The notes beneath the pieces were generated by a model. The model searched no databases, had not been told where the DNA came from, and saw only the letters and a program-made list of their open reading frames with translations. Shown here piece after piece: positions 23,342 to 30,997 of a DNA stretch of 50,119 nucleotides. Position 1 is the first letter of the stretch; every line of letters begins with the position of its first letter. A program made the translations under genes and the position numbers. Source of the stretch: a virus; IMG/VR virus record IMGVR_UViG_3300044729_004416, positions 1 to 50,119 of that record, one strand, 5' to 3'.

Positions 23342-24417
23342 GTGGAGACCAAATCCATGTTCAGGGTGATGAGATCAATTCGCGCTACATAGTTCATTCA
23401 TTTGCAGGCGAAGGAGGCATGCAGGAGGTCTATCTTGCACGCGATTCGCACTTGCAAAAGGAGGTGGCCCTTAAAGTTCCCAAAAATAGGTCTGCTCAGA
23501 AGCGTTTTCAGAGAAGTGCCGTTGTCAGCGCAAAAGTCAATCATCCTAATGTTGCCAAAACACTTGATTACATCGAAGTCAATGGCTCTCAGTATCTTGT
23601 AGAGGAGTTTATCGCTGGCACGGATATAAAACAGGGCCTGCTGGATCGTCTGGCCGCTGTTGACCCAGCACTTGTAGCGAAAGCGATGCACCACACAGCC
23701 AAAGGCCTCGATGCATCGCATAGGGCTGGAGTTATTCACCGCGATTTGAAGCCCAGCAACGTAATGTTCACGGGTGGGGCGGGCATCAGAGAAATTAAAA
23801 TTACAGATTTTGGCATCGCCAAAATGGCTGGTGACGAAATCGCGGAAGCTGTCGAGGGTGGTGAGGCATCAATCTCTGCATCAAAGACTGTTGTAGGAGC
23901 ACTCCCCTATATGGCTCCAGAAATGATTACCGATCCTCGCAATGCCGACAAGCCTTCCGATGTATGGGCTATTGGCGCAATGACCTATGAGCTTTTGGTG
24001 GGCGAACCTCCGTTTGGAGTTGGATTGACCGCCGTGCCAAGAATCCTTCAAGCTGAGCTACCAGTTCCGTCTGTCGCGTTTACTGGCAAAACGCAGTTCA
24101 AGACATTAGCTGATGAAGTCCATCAGCTTGTCATCGCATGCCTCAGTAAGGACCCAGCTGCCAGGCCGTCAGCAAAGCAATTAGCAATTCGGTGCGAAGC
24201 TCTCTGTTACTCGGTTGACGAAAGACTTGAGGGCACCTGCTCAGCCATTAGACCTCCTGGAAACACTGGTTTTATCAGCCAGGACGGTGGAGGCGTTGTC
24301 TTTTTTCACCGGCACAGTGTGTATGGACCAATGCCATCAGAGGGTGACCGAGTCAGTTTTTCGTGCTTCCCAGGTTTTCCCTATCCTCGCGCTCATCCAG
24401 TCGTGATTACCAAGTAG
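23338..24417 (+). CDS. Ser/Thr protein kinase fused to a cold-shock-like domain
   Basis: A 359-residue kinase with GEGGMQEVYLA as glycine loop, K46 in VALKVPK, HRDLKPSN at 134-141, DFG at 157-159 and MAPE at 192-195. It therefore looks fully active. Residues 298-359 form a separate small domain: GTCSAIRPPGNTGFISQDGG, VVFFHRHS and EGDRVSF follow the cold-shock domain pattern (strand 1, RNP1-like GFI, RNP2-like VFFH, then GDxVxF). Such OB folds bind single-stranded DNA or RNA. The kinase may thus sense or be placed on single-stranded nucleic acid. It ends the cargo operon. Confidence 0.88.
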   Translation: MSGDQIHVQGDEINSRYIVHSFAGEGGMQEVYLARDSHLQKEVALKVPKNRSAQKRFQRSAVVSAKVNHPNVAKTLDYIEVNGSQYLVEEFIAGTDIKQGLLDRLAAVDPALVAKAMHHTAKGLDASHRAGVIHRDLKPSNVMFTGGAGIREIKITDFGIAKMAGDEIAEAVEGGEASISASKTVVGALPYMAPEMITDPRNADKPSDVWAIGAMTYELLVGEPPFGVGLTAVPRILQAELPVPSVAFTGKTQFKTLADEVHQLVIACLSKDPAARPSAKQLAIRCEALCYSVDERLEGTCSAIRPPGNTGFISQDGGGVVFFHRHSVYGPMPSEGDRVSFSCFPGFPYPRAHPVVITK

Positions 24418-24883
24418 AGGCGGAAGGGGCTGATTTGCCACTCTTCTCTTGTGTCCTGGCGTGGTCCTTGGGCAGAACTTTCGATTGGTCTTGGTATAAG
24501 TTCTTGGTAATAGAGCACACTGCAAGCTGTCGCAGTGACGGTGCGCCCTTGGTGCGCATCTTCTGCTGGGAGGATGCGAAAGGCTCCTGCTCGCTCGGCC
24601 ATGCCAGCCTCGATGCTCTCGCCGCTGGCGAGCACTACATGCTGAATCAGTTGACAGTTTCCGCACAGCCGAGCTGTTGGTTCAGCCCCCCCGCCGAATC
24701 GGTGCTGGAGCAGTGGCTGGCGGCTTAGGCCACGGCCTCGCGGCTCAGCGTGCTCGAGGGCCTCTCGCTGTGAGCCGTCGCGGCTCAGCCGCAGATCAGC
24801 CAGATGGCCCTGTGTAGGGCCCAGAAGATCGCCAGCGCGGCCCTGCAGCTGCAGCCCATAGGTACGGGCTGAGCCCAATCAGC
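24418..24883. other. Junction between cargo and structural genes; possible gene remnant
   Basis: No firm gene. A plus-strand frame that is open to a stop at 24726-24728 has high GC in third positions from about 24530 and encodes VRIFCWEDAKGSC and SVLEQWLAA, but it lacks a convincing start and may be the 3' end of a phage gene cut by the cargo. A hairpin GCTGAGC-ccaatca-GCTCAGC at 24868-24888 overlaps the end of the minus-strand late operon and may act in its termination. Confidence 0.35.
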
Positions 24884-25078
24884 TCAGCTCTGCTCAATAA
24901 CCAGCGTGGAGAGCGGCCACCAGCCGCTGCCGCCTTCGTCGTAGGCCAACTCCACCATCGGATCGTCCTCGGGCGTCTCGGCCGCAAGGCTGAGCACTGT
25001 GGCTCCGGTCTCTGGGCTGATCAGATCCCGCCAGCAGCGCGAGCCAATCGACGGCAGGAGTGTCGTGGTGTCAGGCAT
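24884..25078 (-). CDS. Small hypothetical virion-region protein
   Basis: A 64-residue acidic protein, not recognised (SPETGATVLSLAAETPEDD, YDEGGSGWWPLSTLVIEQS). It follows the propeller gene by three bases in the same direction and is the last gene of the minus-strand structural operon. Position and tight spacing support translation. It could be a fibre-associated or assembly accessory protein. Confidence 0.55.
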   Translation of the reverse strand: MPDTTTLLPSIGSRCWRDLISPETGATVLSLAAETPEDDPMVELAYDEGGSGWWPLSTLVIEQS

Positions 25079-25081
25079 GGG

Positions 25082-26131
25082 TCACGGGCTCACCATCACC
25101 CGGTTGCCAGCGCCGCTGTTGCTCACAGCCGCGAACTGTCGCCGCTGGGGAGACCAACAAAGCGCGCGCCAGCCCAGATCAGCCGGGGAGCTGCGCACCG
25201 TCCAGTTGAGACCATCGGCGCTGGTCATGATCCGGTTGCCGGTGCCGCTGCTGCTCACCGCCACCAACAGCTCCCGCTCCGGCGCCCAGCAGAGGGAGGT
25301 CCAGGCGTTATCGGCTGCCGAACTGCGGCTGCTCCAGCTGAGCCCATCCGGGGAGGTCATCACCCGGTTGCCCCGGCCGCTGCTACCCACCGCCACCAGC
25401 AAACCCAGCTCCGCCGCCCAGCAGAGCGCCGTCCAACTGTTGGCTGCGGCGGCTGTCCGCAGCGTCCAGTTGCGGCCATCGCTTGAGGTCATCACCCGCT
25501 GGCTCCCGCCGGTGCTGCTCACCGCCACGAACAGCCCCAGTTGAGGCGCCCAGCAGATGGAGCGCCACTCCTGATCCGCGGCAGCCGGGCCGGCTATCCA
25601 GGTGAGGCCATCACTGCTGGTCATCACTCGGTTGCCCGTGCCACTGCTGGCTACGGCCACGAGCAGGCCCAGCTCGGGTGCCCAGCAGATCGAGGTCCAG
25701 TTGTTGTCGACCGGCGTCGCACGCAACGTCCAGCGGCGGCCATCCGGTGAGGTCATCACCCGCTGGCCCGTGCCGCTGTCGCTGACGGCCACGTACAGCC
25801 CCAGCTCGGCGGCCCAGCAGAGCGCCACCCAGTTCTGATCCGCCGCTGATGGTTGGGGGCTCCAGCGGATGCCATCGCTTGAGGTCATCACCCGGTTGCC
25901 GCTGCCGCTGTTGGCGACGCAGGCGTAGAGCTGCAACTCCGGCGACCAGCAGATCGCCTGCCAGCTGTTGTCCGCCGCCGAGCGCACGGTCGACCAGAGC
26001 ACACCGCTGATTCCCAGCACTGGCGGCGGGCTCAGGAGGTCTGCCATCGCCGCTGCCGGCAGCTGGTAGGTGCCGGCCTGGGGTCCGACGGGACGGGTGA
26101 TCGCCAGCAGGTCGCCTGGTTGGAGGGTCAT
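25082..26131 (-). CDS. Seven-blade beta-propeller protein, probable receptor-binding/fibre protein
   Basis: A 349-residue protein. After about 45 leader residues it consists of seven near-identical repeats of about 44 residues, each with a core such as SICWAPELGLLVAVASSGTG followed by NRVMTSSDGLTW. The first repeat lacks its outer strand and the last ends at NRVMVSP, so the ring can close by joining N- and C-terminal strands in one blade, as in classical seven-blade propellers. In a phage structural operon this suits adhesion to a cell-surface glycan or protein. The start ATG follows the fibre-like gene by 12 bases. The DNA repeats could recombine to change blade sequence. Confidence 0.75.
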   Translation of the reverse strand: MTLQPGDLLAITRPVGPQAGTYQLPAAAMADLLSPPPVLGISGVLWSTVRSAADNSWQAICWSPELQLYACVANSGSGNRVMTSSDGIRWSPQPSAADQNWVALCWAAELGLYVAVSDSGTGQRVMTSPDGRRWTLRATPVDNNWTSICWAPELGLLVAVASSGTGNRVMTSSDGLTWIAGPAAADQEWRSICWAPQLGLFVAVSSTGGSQRVMTSSDGRNWTLRTAAAANSWTALCWAAELGLLVAVGSSGRGNRVMTSPDGLSWSSRSSAADNAWTSLCWAPERELLVAVSSSGTGNRIMTSADGLNWTVRSSPADLGWRALCWSPQRRQFAAVSNSGAGNRVMVSP

Positions 26132-26143
26132 CAGCTGCGGCGC

Positions 26144-26821
26144 TCAGGGCAGGGCCGGCAGGGTGCTCAGGTCCAGCGGCATGTAGTCCCCGGCCGGCTG
26201 GGCGGTGGCCATCGCTGCCTGCAGCTGGGCCGCGTCCACCACCCGACCGGGGGTGCCGTCCGCCAGGGCCAGCGGATCAGCCAGCTGCACCACGCCGGCA
26301 GCCGTGGTGGTACCGGGCTCAACGCTGAGCAGCGGTTGAGCCGGGTCGCTTTCATCGACGGCCAGCGGTGCGGCCACCTGGATGCGGATCACGCCGGCGC
26401 CATCGGGCCCCAGGGCGGCGTTGGCGCTCCAGTTCGTGCCGTCAAACAGCAGCAGATCCCCCTGGGCGATGTCCGCTCCGGCGATGCCGCTCCAGCTCGC
26501 CAGGGCAGGGCCAGCGCTGCTGGCGAGGTACACATCCCCCGCTTCGGCCCCAGCCGGGGCCTCGGTGGTGGTGGGGTCGATCGCGCCTCTGTAGGTGAGC
26601 GCGCCAGGGATGGCGGCATGGAGGGTGCCGTCGGCATCCACCGAGAGGTTGGTGCCGGGCTTGATCGCACCGATCGCCGCCGCGGTGGCTGGGCTGAGCA
26701 TGAACGCCTTGACCTCATCAGCCGTGGCCCGGAAAGGCGTGCTGCCGCGCTGCACCAGCAGCAGGTCGGTGGGCAGGGGCAGGGAACGGCCGGCGGTGCG
26801 GCTCTCGGTGGTGGTGGCCAT
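26144..26821 (-). CDS. Tail-fibre-like structural protein
   Basis: A 225-residue Ala/Gly/Thr-rich protein with the pattern of phage fibre proteins: LLLVQRGSTPFRATADEVKAF near the start, then short beta repeats (TYRGAIDPTTTEAPAGAEAG, GDLLLFDGTNWSANA) and GVVQLADPLALADGT near the end. The collagen-free, beta-hairpin-like repeats suggest a trimeric shaft. It is followed immediately by the propeller gene, which may form the tip. No chaperone or enzymatic domain is visible. Confidence 0.65.
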   Translation of the reverse strand: MATTTESRTAGRSLPLPTDLLLVQRGSTPFRATADEVKAFMLSPATAAAIGAIKPGTNLSVDADGTLHAAIPGALTYRGAIDPTTTEAPAGAEAGDVYLASSAGPALASWSGIAGADIAQGDLLLFDGTNWSANAALGPDGAGVIRIQVAAPLAVDESDPAQPLLSVEPGTTTAAGVVQLADPLALADGTPGRVVDAAQLQAAMATAQPAGDYMPLDLSTLPALP

Positions 26822-26857
26822 GGCGATCAGTTCAGAGGGGGGGGGTAGGACGAGAGA

Positions 26858-27097
26858 TCAGGGCGGCAGGGGGCTGAGCAGGCGCAGGTCCAGCGCGATC
26901 ACCACCACCCCATTGCTGGCGGCAGCACTGAGCAGCGGCGCCAGGGCCTGTACTGCGCTGACTCCGGACGGGGGTGGTTCAGGAGTGCCGCCGTCCTGCA
27001 GCTGGGCCTGTCCCAGGAAGATCACCCCCTGCGGCCGACTGCTGCTGCGGCACTGGGCCGTCAGCTCGGCCAGCACAGCCGGATCGGGAGTGGCCAT
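26858..27097 (-). CDS. Small hypothetical protein in structural operon
   Basis: A 79-residue protein, not recognised. It has a helical N-terminus (AVLAELTAQCRSSSRP), the strand GVIFLGQAQL and a hydrophobic C-terminal stretch VVVIALDLRLLSPLPP. It sits between two structural genes on the same strand. The ATG is the only start available in the frame. The call rests on position and codon use. Confidence 0.5.
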   Translation of the reverse strand: MATPDPAVLAELTAQCRSSSRPQGVIFLGQAQLQDGGTPEPPPSGVSAVQALAPLLSAAASNGVVVIALDLRLLSPLPP

Positions 27098-27177
27098 CGG
27101 CGCCAGGGCAGTGCTGCTGAGCTGTTGCCAGCCCCCAGCCAGGAATGCGCTGGCTGGGACAGCGCTGGCTGCTGGGA

Positions 27178-27882
27178 TCAGAGCAGGGCATTCCCCAGCT
27201 CCAGCGCGGCGAGATCCGCGGCATCGTTGATGCCCTCGTTGCTGACGCTGGCAGTGCCCGATGCACTGGCCTGGGCCTCCAGCGCCATCGCCTGCTCCAC
27301 GAGTTCGGCCTTGGTCTGGCTGCCATCGAGCTCCACGCCGTAGACGGTGGAGCAGAACTCCACGATCTGGGCCTTGGTCATGGCCTGGAAGTCGGTGGGC
27401 TCAGAAGCCAACAGGGCCTCTCCACCATCGGTGGTGGTCTCCAACGGGTCGGCGGTAGGAGTGGGCTGATCTGGCGCTAGGGCGGTCTCCGTCGCTGCCG
27501 GTTGCTCCGGCTCAAGGTCGAGCGCATCCACCAGCTTTGGCTCCGGCGCGTTGTCCCCGGTGTCCACCGGGACCGGCTCATCGCCGCCACTGGTGCTGCT
27601 GAGCAACTGCCAGCCCAGGGCCTGCCAACCGGCCAGGTGCACCGGCCAGATCGAGCGGGTCACGCCGTCCTTGGCGATCAGCAGCTGACTGGGCGGCAGC
27701 AGCGAGGCATCGCCCACGCCTGGATCAGGTGTGACGTTGAGCCGCTGCTCCGGGCCGGAAAGACGCACGGGTGTCGAGACGGGGTTGCTGCTGTCGATGG
27801 GCTGCAGCAGCTCCAGCGGCAGGGCCTCAGCTCCGGCGGCTGCTGTGGTGAGGGTGTCGAGGGTGTTGTCCATGGCGCTCAC
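27178..27882 (-). CDS. Virion-region protein with C-terminal HeH/SAP-like helix pair
   Basis: A 234-residue protein. The first ~110 residues include a beta-rich part (GVTRSIWPVHLAGWQALGWQ) seen in head-completion or decoration proteins. An acidic low-complexity linker (about 110-165) follows. Residues 170-205 (MTKAQIVEFCSTVYGVELDG, then TKAELVEQAMALE) match a HeH/SAP-type helix-extended loop-helix, a small module that often contacts DNA or RNA. It overlaps or abuts the next upstream gene within two bases. Probable minor head protein; the exact role is unknown. Start at 27882 or an internal ATG at 27870. Confidence 0.6.
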   Translation of the reverse strand: MSAMDNTLDTLTTAAAGAEALPLELLQPIDSSNPVSTPVRLSGPEQRLNVTPDPGVGDASLLPPSQLLIAKDGVTRSIWPVHLAGWQALGWQLLSSTSGGDEPVPVDTGDNAPEPKLVDALDLEPEQPAATETALAPDQPTPTADPLETTTDGGEALLASEPTDFQAMTKAQIVEFCSTVYGVELDGSQTKAELVEQAMALEAQASASGTASVSNEGINDAADLAALELGNALL

Positions 27883-27883
27883 C

Positions 27884-28318
27884 TCACAGCCCCTGGTTGG
27901 CGGTCAGCGCCACGGTCATCCCCACTGGCGTGGCGGGAGAGACCGTCGCCCGCGCCAGCCGCAGGCAGGGCGGGGTGATCAGCGCGCTGTCGGCCGGGTT
28001 GATCAGCAGCGCGGCGCCGCTGATGATCGCCTCCACCTTGCCGCCGGCGGCGGGGATGGCGACGGCCGCGGCGGTGATCCAGCTGCCGGCGTTGCCATCG
28101 GCCAGCAGCGGCGCCAGCTCCAGCGTCACGGTCACGGCCTCGCTGTGGCCGGGGTGGGAGGCCACCAGCACAAAGGAAGCAGTGGCATCGAGATCGGTGC
28201 CGAGGTTGACGACATCACCGCTGCTGCGGGTGTGCTCGTAGCAGTCGGTGGCGGAATGGTTGATCCAGCCGACGAGCACCGTCTGGGCATCGAGCAGCCG
28301 GGTGGCGTGAGAGGTCAT
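27884..28318 (-). CDS. Small structural protein, probable capsid decoration/head accessory
   Basis: A 144-residue, mostly beta protein encoded 33 bases after the major capsid gene. It has no enzymatic motif. Strands such as TASFVLVASHPG, AVTVTLELAPLLAD and KVEAIISGAALLINPAD suggest an Ig-like or jelly-roll sandwich. Position directly after the major capsid gene is typical of decoration or head-completion proteins. Start ATG is clear (MTSHATRLLDAQ). Confidence 0.6.
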   Translation of the reverse strand: MTSHATRLLDAQTVLVGWINHSATDCYEHTRSSGDVVNLGTDLDATASFVLVASHPGHSEAVTVTLELAPLLADGNAGSWITAAAVAIPAAGGKVEAIISGAALLINPADSALITPPCLRLARATVSPATPVGMTVALTANQGL

Positions 28319-28351
28319 GGAAGGGTCTCCGGTAGGGATGGGATGAAGGGG

Positions 28352-29260
28352 TCAGGGCAGCACCAGCGGCATGGGCGCCACGTTGAACAGGCGCGCTGCC
28401 GCCTTGCGGTTGCAGACGGCAAAGCCCACGTACCAATCCACCCGCGTGCGGAACACCGGGGCGTCGTGCACCTCCCCGAAGTCGCGCACCGAGATGCCGT
28501 AGCGACCCTCGAACGGGCCCTGCAGGCCGCAGACCGCCGCATCCCCGAGCACGCAGCAGTAGATGGAGGTGGTGTCTCCCGGTTCGTCGTAGCCGAGCAC
28601 GGCGTTGCCCTCGGCGTCCTCCTCCACCAGCAGGATCTCGATCCCCTCGAAGAAGTGCCGCCCGTCGATCACCTCGTAGAGGTCGCCGCCGGCCTGGCGG
28701 GAGGCGGTGCTGATCTGGCGGCGGGCGGCCTTGCTGGCGATCAGCACCTTGTCGCCGCCGTAGCCGATCACGCTGTCGGTGAGGGCTTCCAGGGCCAGCA
28801 GGTTGAGGGTGCTGCCGCCGTTGTCGATCGTCTGGTCCTCGCCGGGCGCCAGGCGCTTGCTCAGCCCGTTGAACGCCCGCGGATCGAAGGTGTCGTCGCC
28901 GTTGATGATCGCCGCCTCCAGCGTGAGGCGCATCGAGCGCACCTTCATCTCGGTCTGGGCAGCGCGGGCCTCAGGGCCCTGCAGGTCCACGATCGAGCGG
29001 TCCACGTCCAGATCACCGCCGAACAGGTGCACGAACTCCGAATCGGAGTTGATCACCCCATAGCTCTGGCGGTAGCCCTCATTCACCGCGCGGAAGCCGA
29101 CGCGGGGCAGCTTGGTCTCCGCCGGGAAGCTCAGCGAGCCGCCCACGAGATTGCGGAAGGGCAGGCGGCGCAGCAGCTCCCCCTCCGCGAAGGTCTTGAG
29201 CACCGCCAGCTGTTCGGCGCGGCGGGCGTATTTCTGCGCCTCGATCAACGTCAGGCCCAA
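28352..29260 (-). CDS. Major capsid protein
   Basis: A 302-residue protein with the layout of a phage major capsid protein found with DUF4055 portals: LTLIEAQKYARRAEQLAV, KTFAEGELLRRLPF, LPRVGFRAVNEGYRQSYGVI, LFGGDLDVDRSIVDLQG and MKVRSMRLTLEAAIINGDD. The C-terminal part (YCCVLGDAAVCGLQGPFEG, VRDFGEVHDAPVFRTRVDWY) is the HK97-like P/A domain type of ending. I chose a TTG start because GGAG lies seven bases upstream; a GTG six bases earlier is the alternative, with poor spacing. The gene is separated from portal and scaffold by a plus-strand lysis group. Confidence 0.78.
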   Translation of the reverse strand: MGLTLIEAQKYARRAEQLAVLKTFAEGELLRRLPFRNLVGGSLSFPAETKLPRVGFRAVNEGYRQSYGVINSDSEFVHLFGGDLDVDRSIVDLQGPEARAAQTEMKVRSMRLTLEAAIINGDDTFDPRAFNGLSKRLAPGEDQTIDNGGSTLNLLALEALTDSVIGYGGDKVLIASKAARRQISTASRQAGGDLYEVIDGRHFFEGIEILLVEEDAEGNAVLGYDEPGDTTSIYCCVLGDAAVCGLQGPFEGRYGISVRDFGEVHDAPVFRTRVDWYVGFAVCNRKAAARLFNVAPMPLVLP

Positions 29261-29345
29261 GGGCACGCTCCAGGGGCCTGGCCCCAGTGACAACAGCAGC
29301 TGTTGCCAGGTGTCCCAACGCCCCAACCACCGAGGAGACAGAACC

Positions 29346-29561
29346 GTGGTGGCCCAGCTCCTGGTGGATCGGCTACGCGCAGCCCTCCTCATGGTCCGGG
29401 CGGCCTCAAGGGCTGCGCGAGTCAGCCGGACTGGTGCGTTGGCTTCGCTGCGCTCCGCATTGCAGAGGGGGCTGCCCCTTGACCCCGCCCGGCCTGCTTC
29501 GGGGTCTCCGCTACGCCTGCCATGGCTTCCGCATCCCGGATCCGCGCCTTCCAGCTCCTGA
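29346..29561 (+). CDS. Possible small basic protein with good ribosome site
   Basis: A 71-codon frame from GTG with GAGGAG eight bases upstream, the best ribosome site in this group. The product is Arg/Ala/Ser-rich (AQLLVDRLRAALLMVRAASR) and matches nothing known. It overlaps the next gene by 40 bases. The strong site argues for it; the composition argues against it. Confidence 0.3.
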   Translation: MVAQLLVDRLRAALLMVRAASRAARVSRTGALASLRSALQRGLPLDPARPASGSPLRLPWLPHPGSAPSSS

Positions 29562-29722
29562 GCTCCCGCACCCTGGAGTTCCTGTGCGAGGAGGCATCGG
29601 CCCACCGCCCGGCTCCTCTTGAGCGGCTGGAGCGCCTCTGCGCCGATCTGCTCTTCGATCGCCAGGTGGCCACGCCAGCTTCGGTGCCCGTCTGGTGCCC
29701 CGAGAGCGAGCTGCCCTTCTGA
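29522..29722 (+). CDS. Small hypothetical helical protein
   Basis: A 66-residue protein (RIRAFQLLSSRTLEFLCEEA, ERLERLCADLLFDRQV), helical and acidic, not recognised. The ATG is in the ccATGGc context that also begins the next plus-strand genes. It is the first well-supported member of a plus-strand group embedded in the minus-strand structural region. Confidence 0.5.
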   Translation: MASASRIRAFQLLSSRTLEFLCEEASAHRPAPLERLERLCADLLFDRQVATPASVPVWCPESELPF

Positions 29723-29817
29723 GGGGGCGGCCCCGGCTGCGGCTGGGGCGCTCTCTTTTGCCCGCAGCCGGCGGCCCTGAGCCAGCACTGGCAACAGGGC
29801 TCAGAAGCACCACGCCC

Positions 29818-30561
29818 ATGGCCAGCCCCATGACCCCCGAGCGGTTCCAGGACCGCTTTGAAGCATTTCGCGGTGAACCCCAGCAGGTCTCCGGCGTCTG
29901 GACCCTTCATGCCGTGATCGCTGCCCTGCCCGGCAGCGAGGCCGTCCTCGATGAGCAGGCCCCCTGGGCGCTCACCTTCAGCCAGAAACCCGCGGCGCCC
30001 CCGGCCCCAGCAGTCCCCAGCGGCGGCCTCGATCCCCGCGGATCAGAAGAGGCCGGCATGGCCGGCCCCCAGAAGGCTGCCCCGGTCCAGCCCGGCGACA
30101 CCTACCTGCTGGTGAATGACCGGGATGAGGACATGGAGGCCTACGACCACACCGGCCGCTTCCTTTGGAAGATCCCCTGCCTGGCCCGCGGCCAGGGGGC
30201 GGATACCGACTGGACCCAGAACAGCACCGACACCCCGCCAGGGCTCTACAGGCTTGGCCAGCTCTACGCCGACTACGAGCAGAACCCCAACCCGCCCTGC
30301 TCCGATACCGCCATGGGCTACGGCTGGTATTCCTTCGACATGGAGGAGCTGGAGGGCCAGGAGGTGGCCGTTGGCCGGGCCGGGATCATGCTCCACGGCG
30401 GTGGATCGGCCTGCGGCTGGCCCGGGGCCTGGGCAGCGCAGCAGCCCCTGCACCCCACCCTCGGTTGCGTACGCCTGCACAACGCCGATCTGCGCGACAA
30501 GGTGCTGCCCCTCTACCGCCAGGGCACCGTCTATGTGGGGGTCTTCCAGGAAAACAAGTGA
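29818..30561 (+). CDS. L,D-transpeptidase (YkuD-like), probable lysis or wall enzyme
   Basis: A 247-residue protein. The catalytic C-terminal domain has H193 in MLHGGG and the motif HPTLGCVRLHN with the nucleophile Cys at 217; the usual Ser before Gly-Cys is replaced by Thr-Leu. Upstream, GDTYLLVNDRDEDMEAYDHTG is the typical opening strands of the fold. A Pro/Ala-rich linker (about 60-75) separates a short N-terminal helical domain. The family cross-links or cleaves peptidoglycan stem peptides. No signal peptide is visible, which suits release through a holin, and a small membrane protein follows. In a phage this may serve as an endolysin or wall-remodelling enzyme. Confidence 0.75.
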   Translation: MASPMTPERFQDRFEAFRGEPQQVSGVWTLHAVIAALPGSEAVLDEQAPWALTFSQKPAAPPAPAVPSGGLDPRGSEEAGMAGPQKAAPVQPGDTYLLVNDRDEDMEAYDHTGRFLWKIPCLARGQGADTDWTQNSTDTPPGLYRLGQLYADYEQNPNPPCSDTAMGYGWYSFDMEELEGQEVAVGRAGIMLHGGGSACGWPGAWAAQQPLHPTLGCVRLHNADLRDKVLPLYRQGTVYVGVFQENK

Positions 30562-30615
30562 CGAGGGGGCTGGTGCTGCCACCGGCTGGGGCCTGATCGC
30601 GAGGGAAGAGAAGCG

Positions 30616-30882
30616 ATGCAAGCCAACCCAGCACCCCGACCGCCCAAGCCGCCGTTCGACCGCGAGCGGTTTGTGTTCAAGATCCTGGCGGTGGTGATCG
30701 GCACCCAGCTGCTGATCTATTCCCTCGCCGCTGGGGTCTGCGGTCAGCGGGCGCTGGAGGGCCGGCCTGTCGGCCAGATCTGCCCCGGCACGCTGGAGCA
30801 GCTGCAGGGCGGCTTTGATTCCACCCTCAAGCTGCTACTGGCGCTGCTGGGTGGAGCAGCGCTGTCGCGCATGGACCGGTAA
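30616..30882 (+). CDS. Holin-like small membrane protein
   Basis: An 88-residue protein with two hydrophobic helices, ILAVVIGTQLLIYSLAAGVC at about 23-42 and LKLLLALLGGAALSRM near the end, and a charged, Pro-rich N-terminus. GGGAAGAG precedes the ATG at good distance. It follows the L,D-transpeptidase gene, the position expected for a holin. Two cysteines (C42 and C57) flank the loop between the helices. No sequence family is recognised; the call rests on topology and neighbourhood. Confidence 0.6.
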   Translation: MQANPAPRPPKPPFDRERFVFKILAVVIGTQLLIYSLAAGVCGQRALEGRPVGQICPGTLEQLQGGFDSTLKLLLALLGGAALSRMDR

Positions 30883-30997
30883 CGCCTGGAAGCGAGCGGG
30901 GGGCTTGCTCCCGGGCCTCTCCAGTCTGAGGCCCTCCTGGCGTCGGGCCTCCGCTGGGATCGGTCCCGTCGCTGCGCCGCTCTTGGCGCCGATCACC

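Noticed and set aside
24363-24728. 121-codon frame overlapping the end of the second kinase
   Set aside because: The GTG start lies inside the kinase's cold-shock domain without a ribosome site. Only its later part may be a remnant.
25200-26000. Regular ~132-base repeats that might suggest a CRISPR-like or satellite array
   Set aside because: Repeats are a multiple of three, stay in one frame and encode propeller blades. No spacers or Cas genes are present, and I saw no CRISPR array elsewhere.
27731-29290. 519-codon plus-strand frame opposite the capsid gene
   Set aside because: Composition is that of an antisense shadow; the minus-strand capsid protein accounts for the codon pattern.
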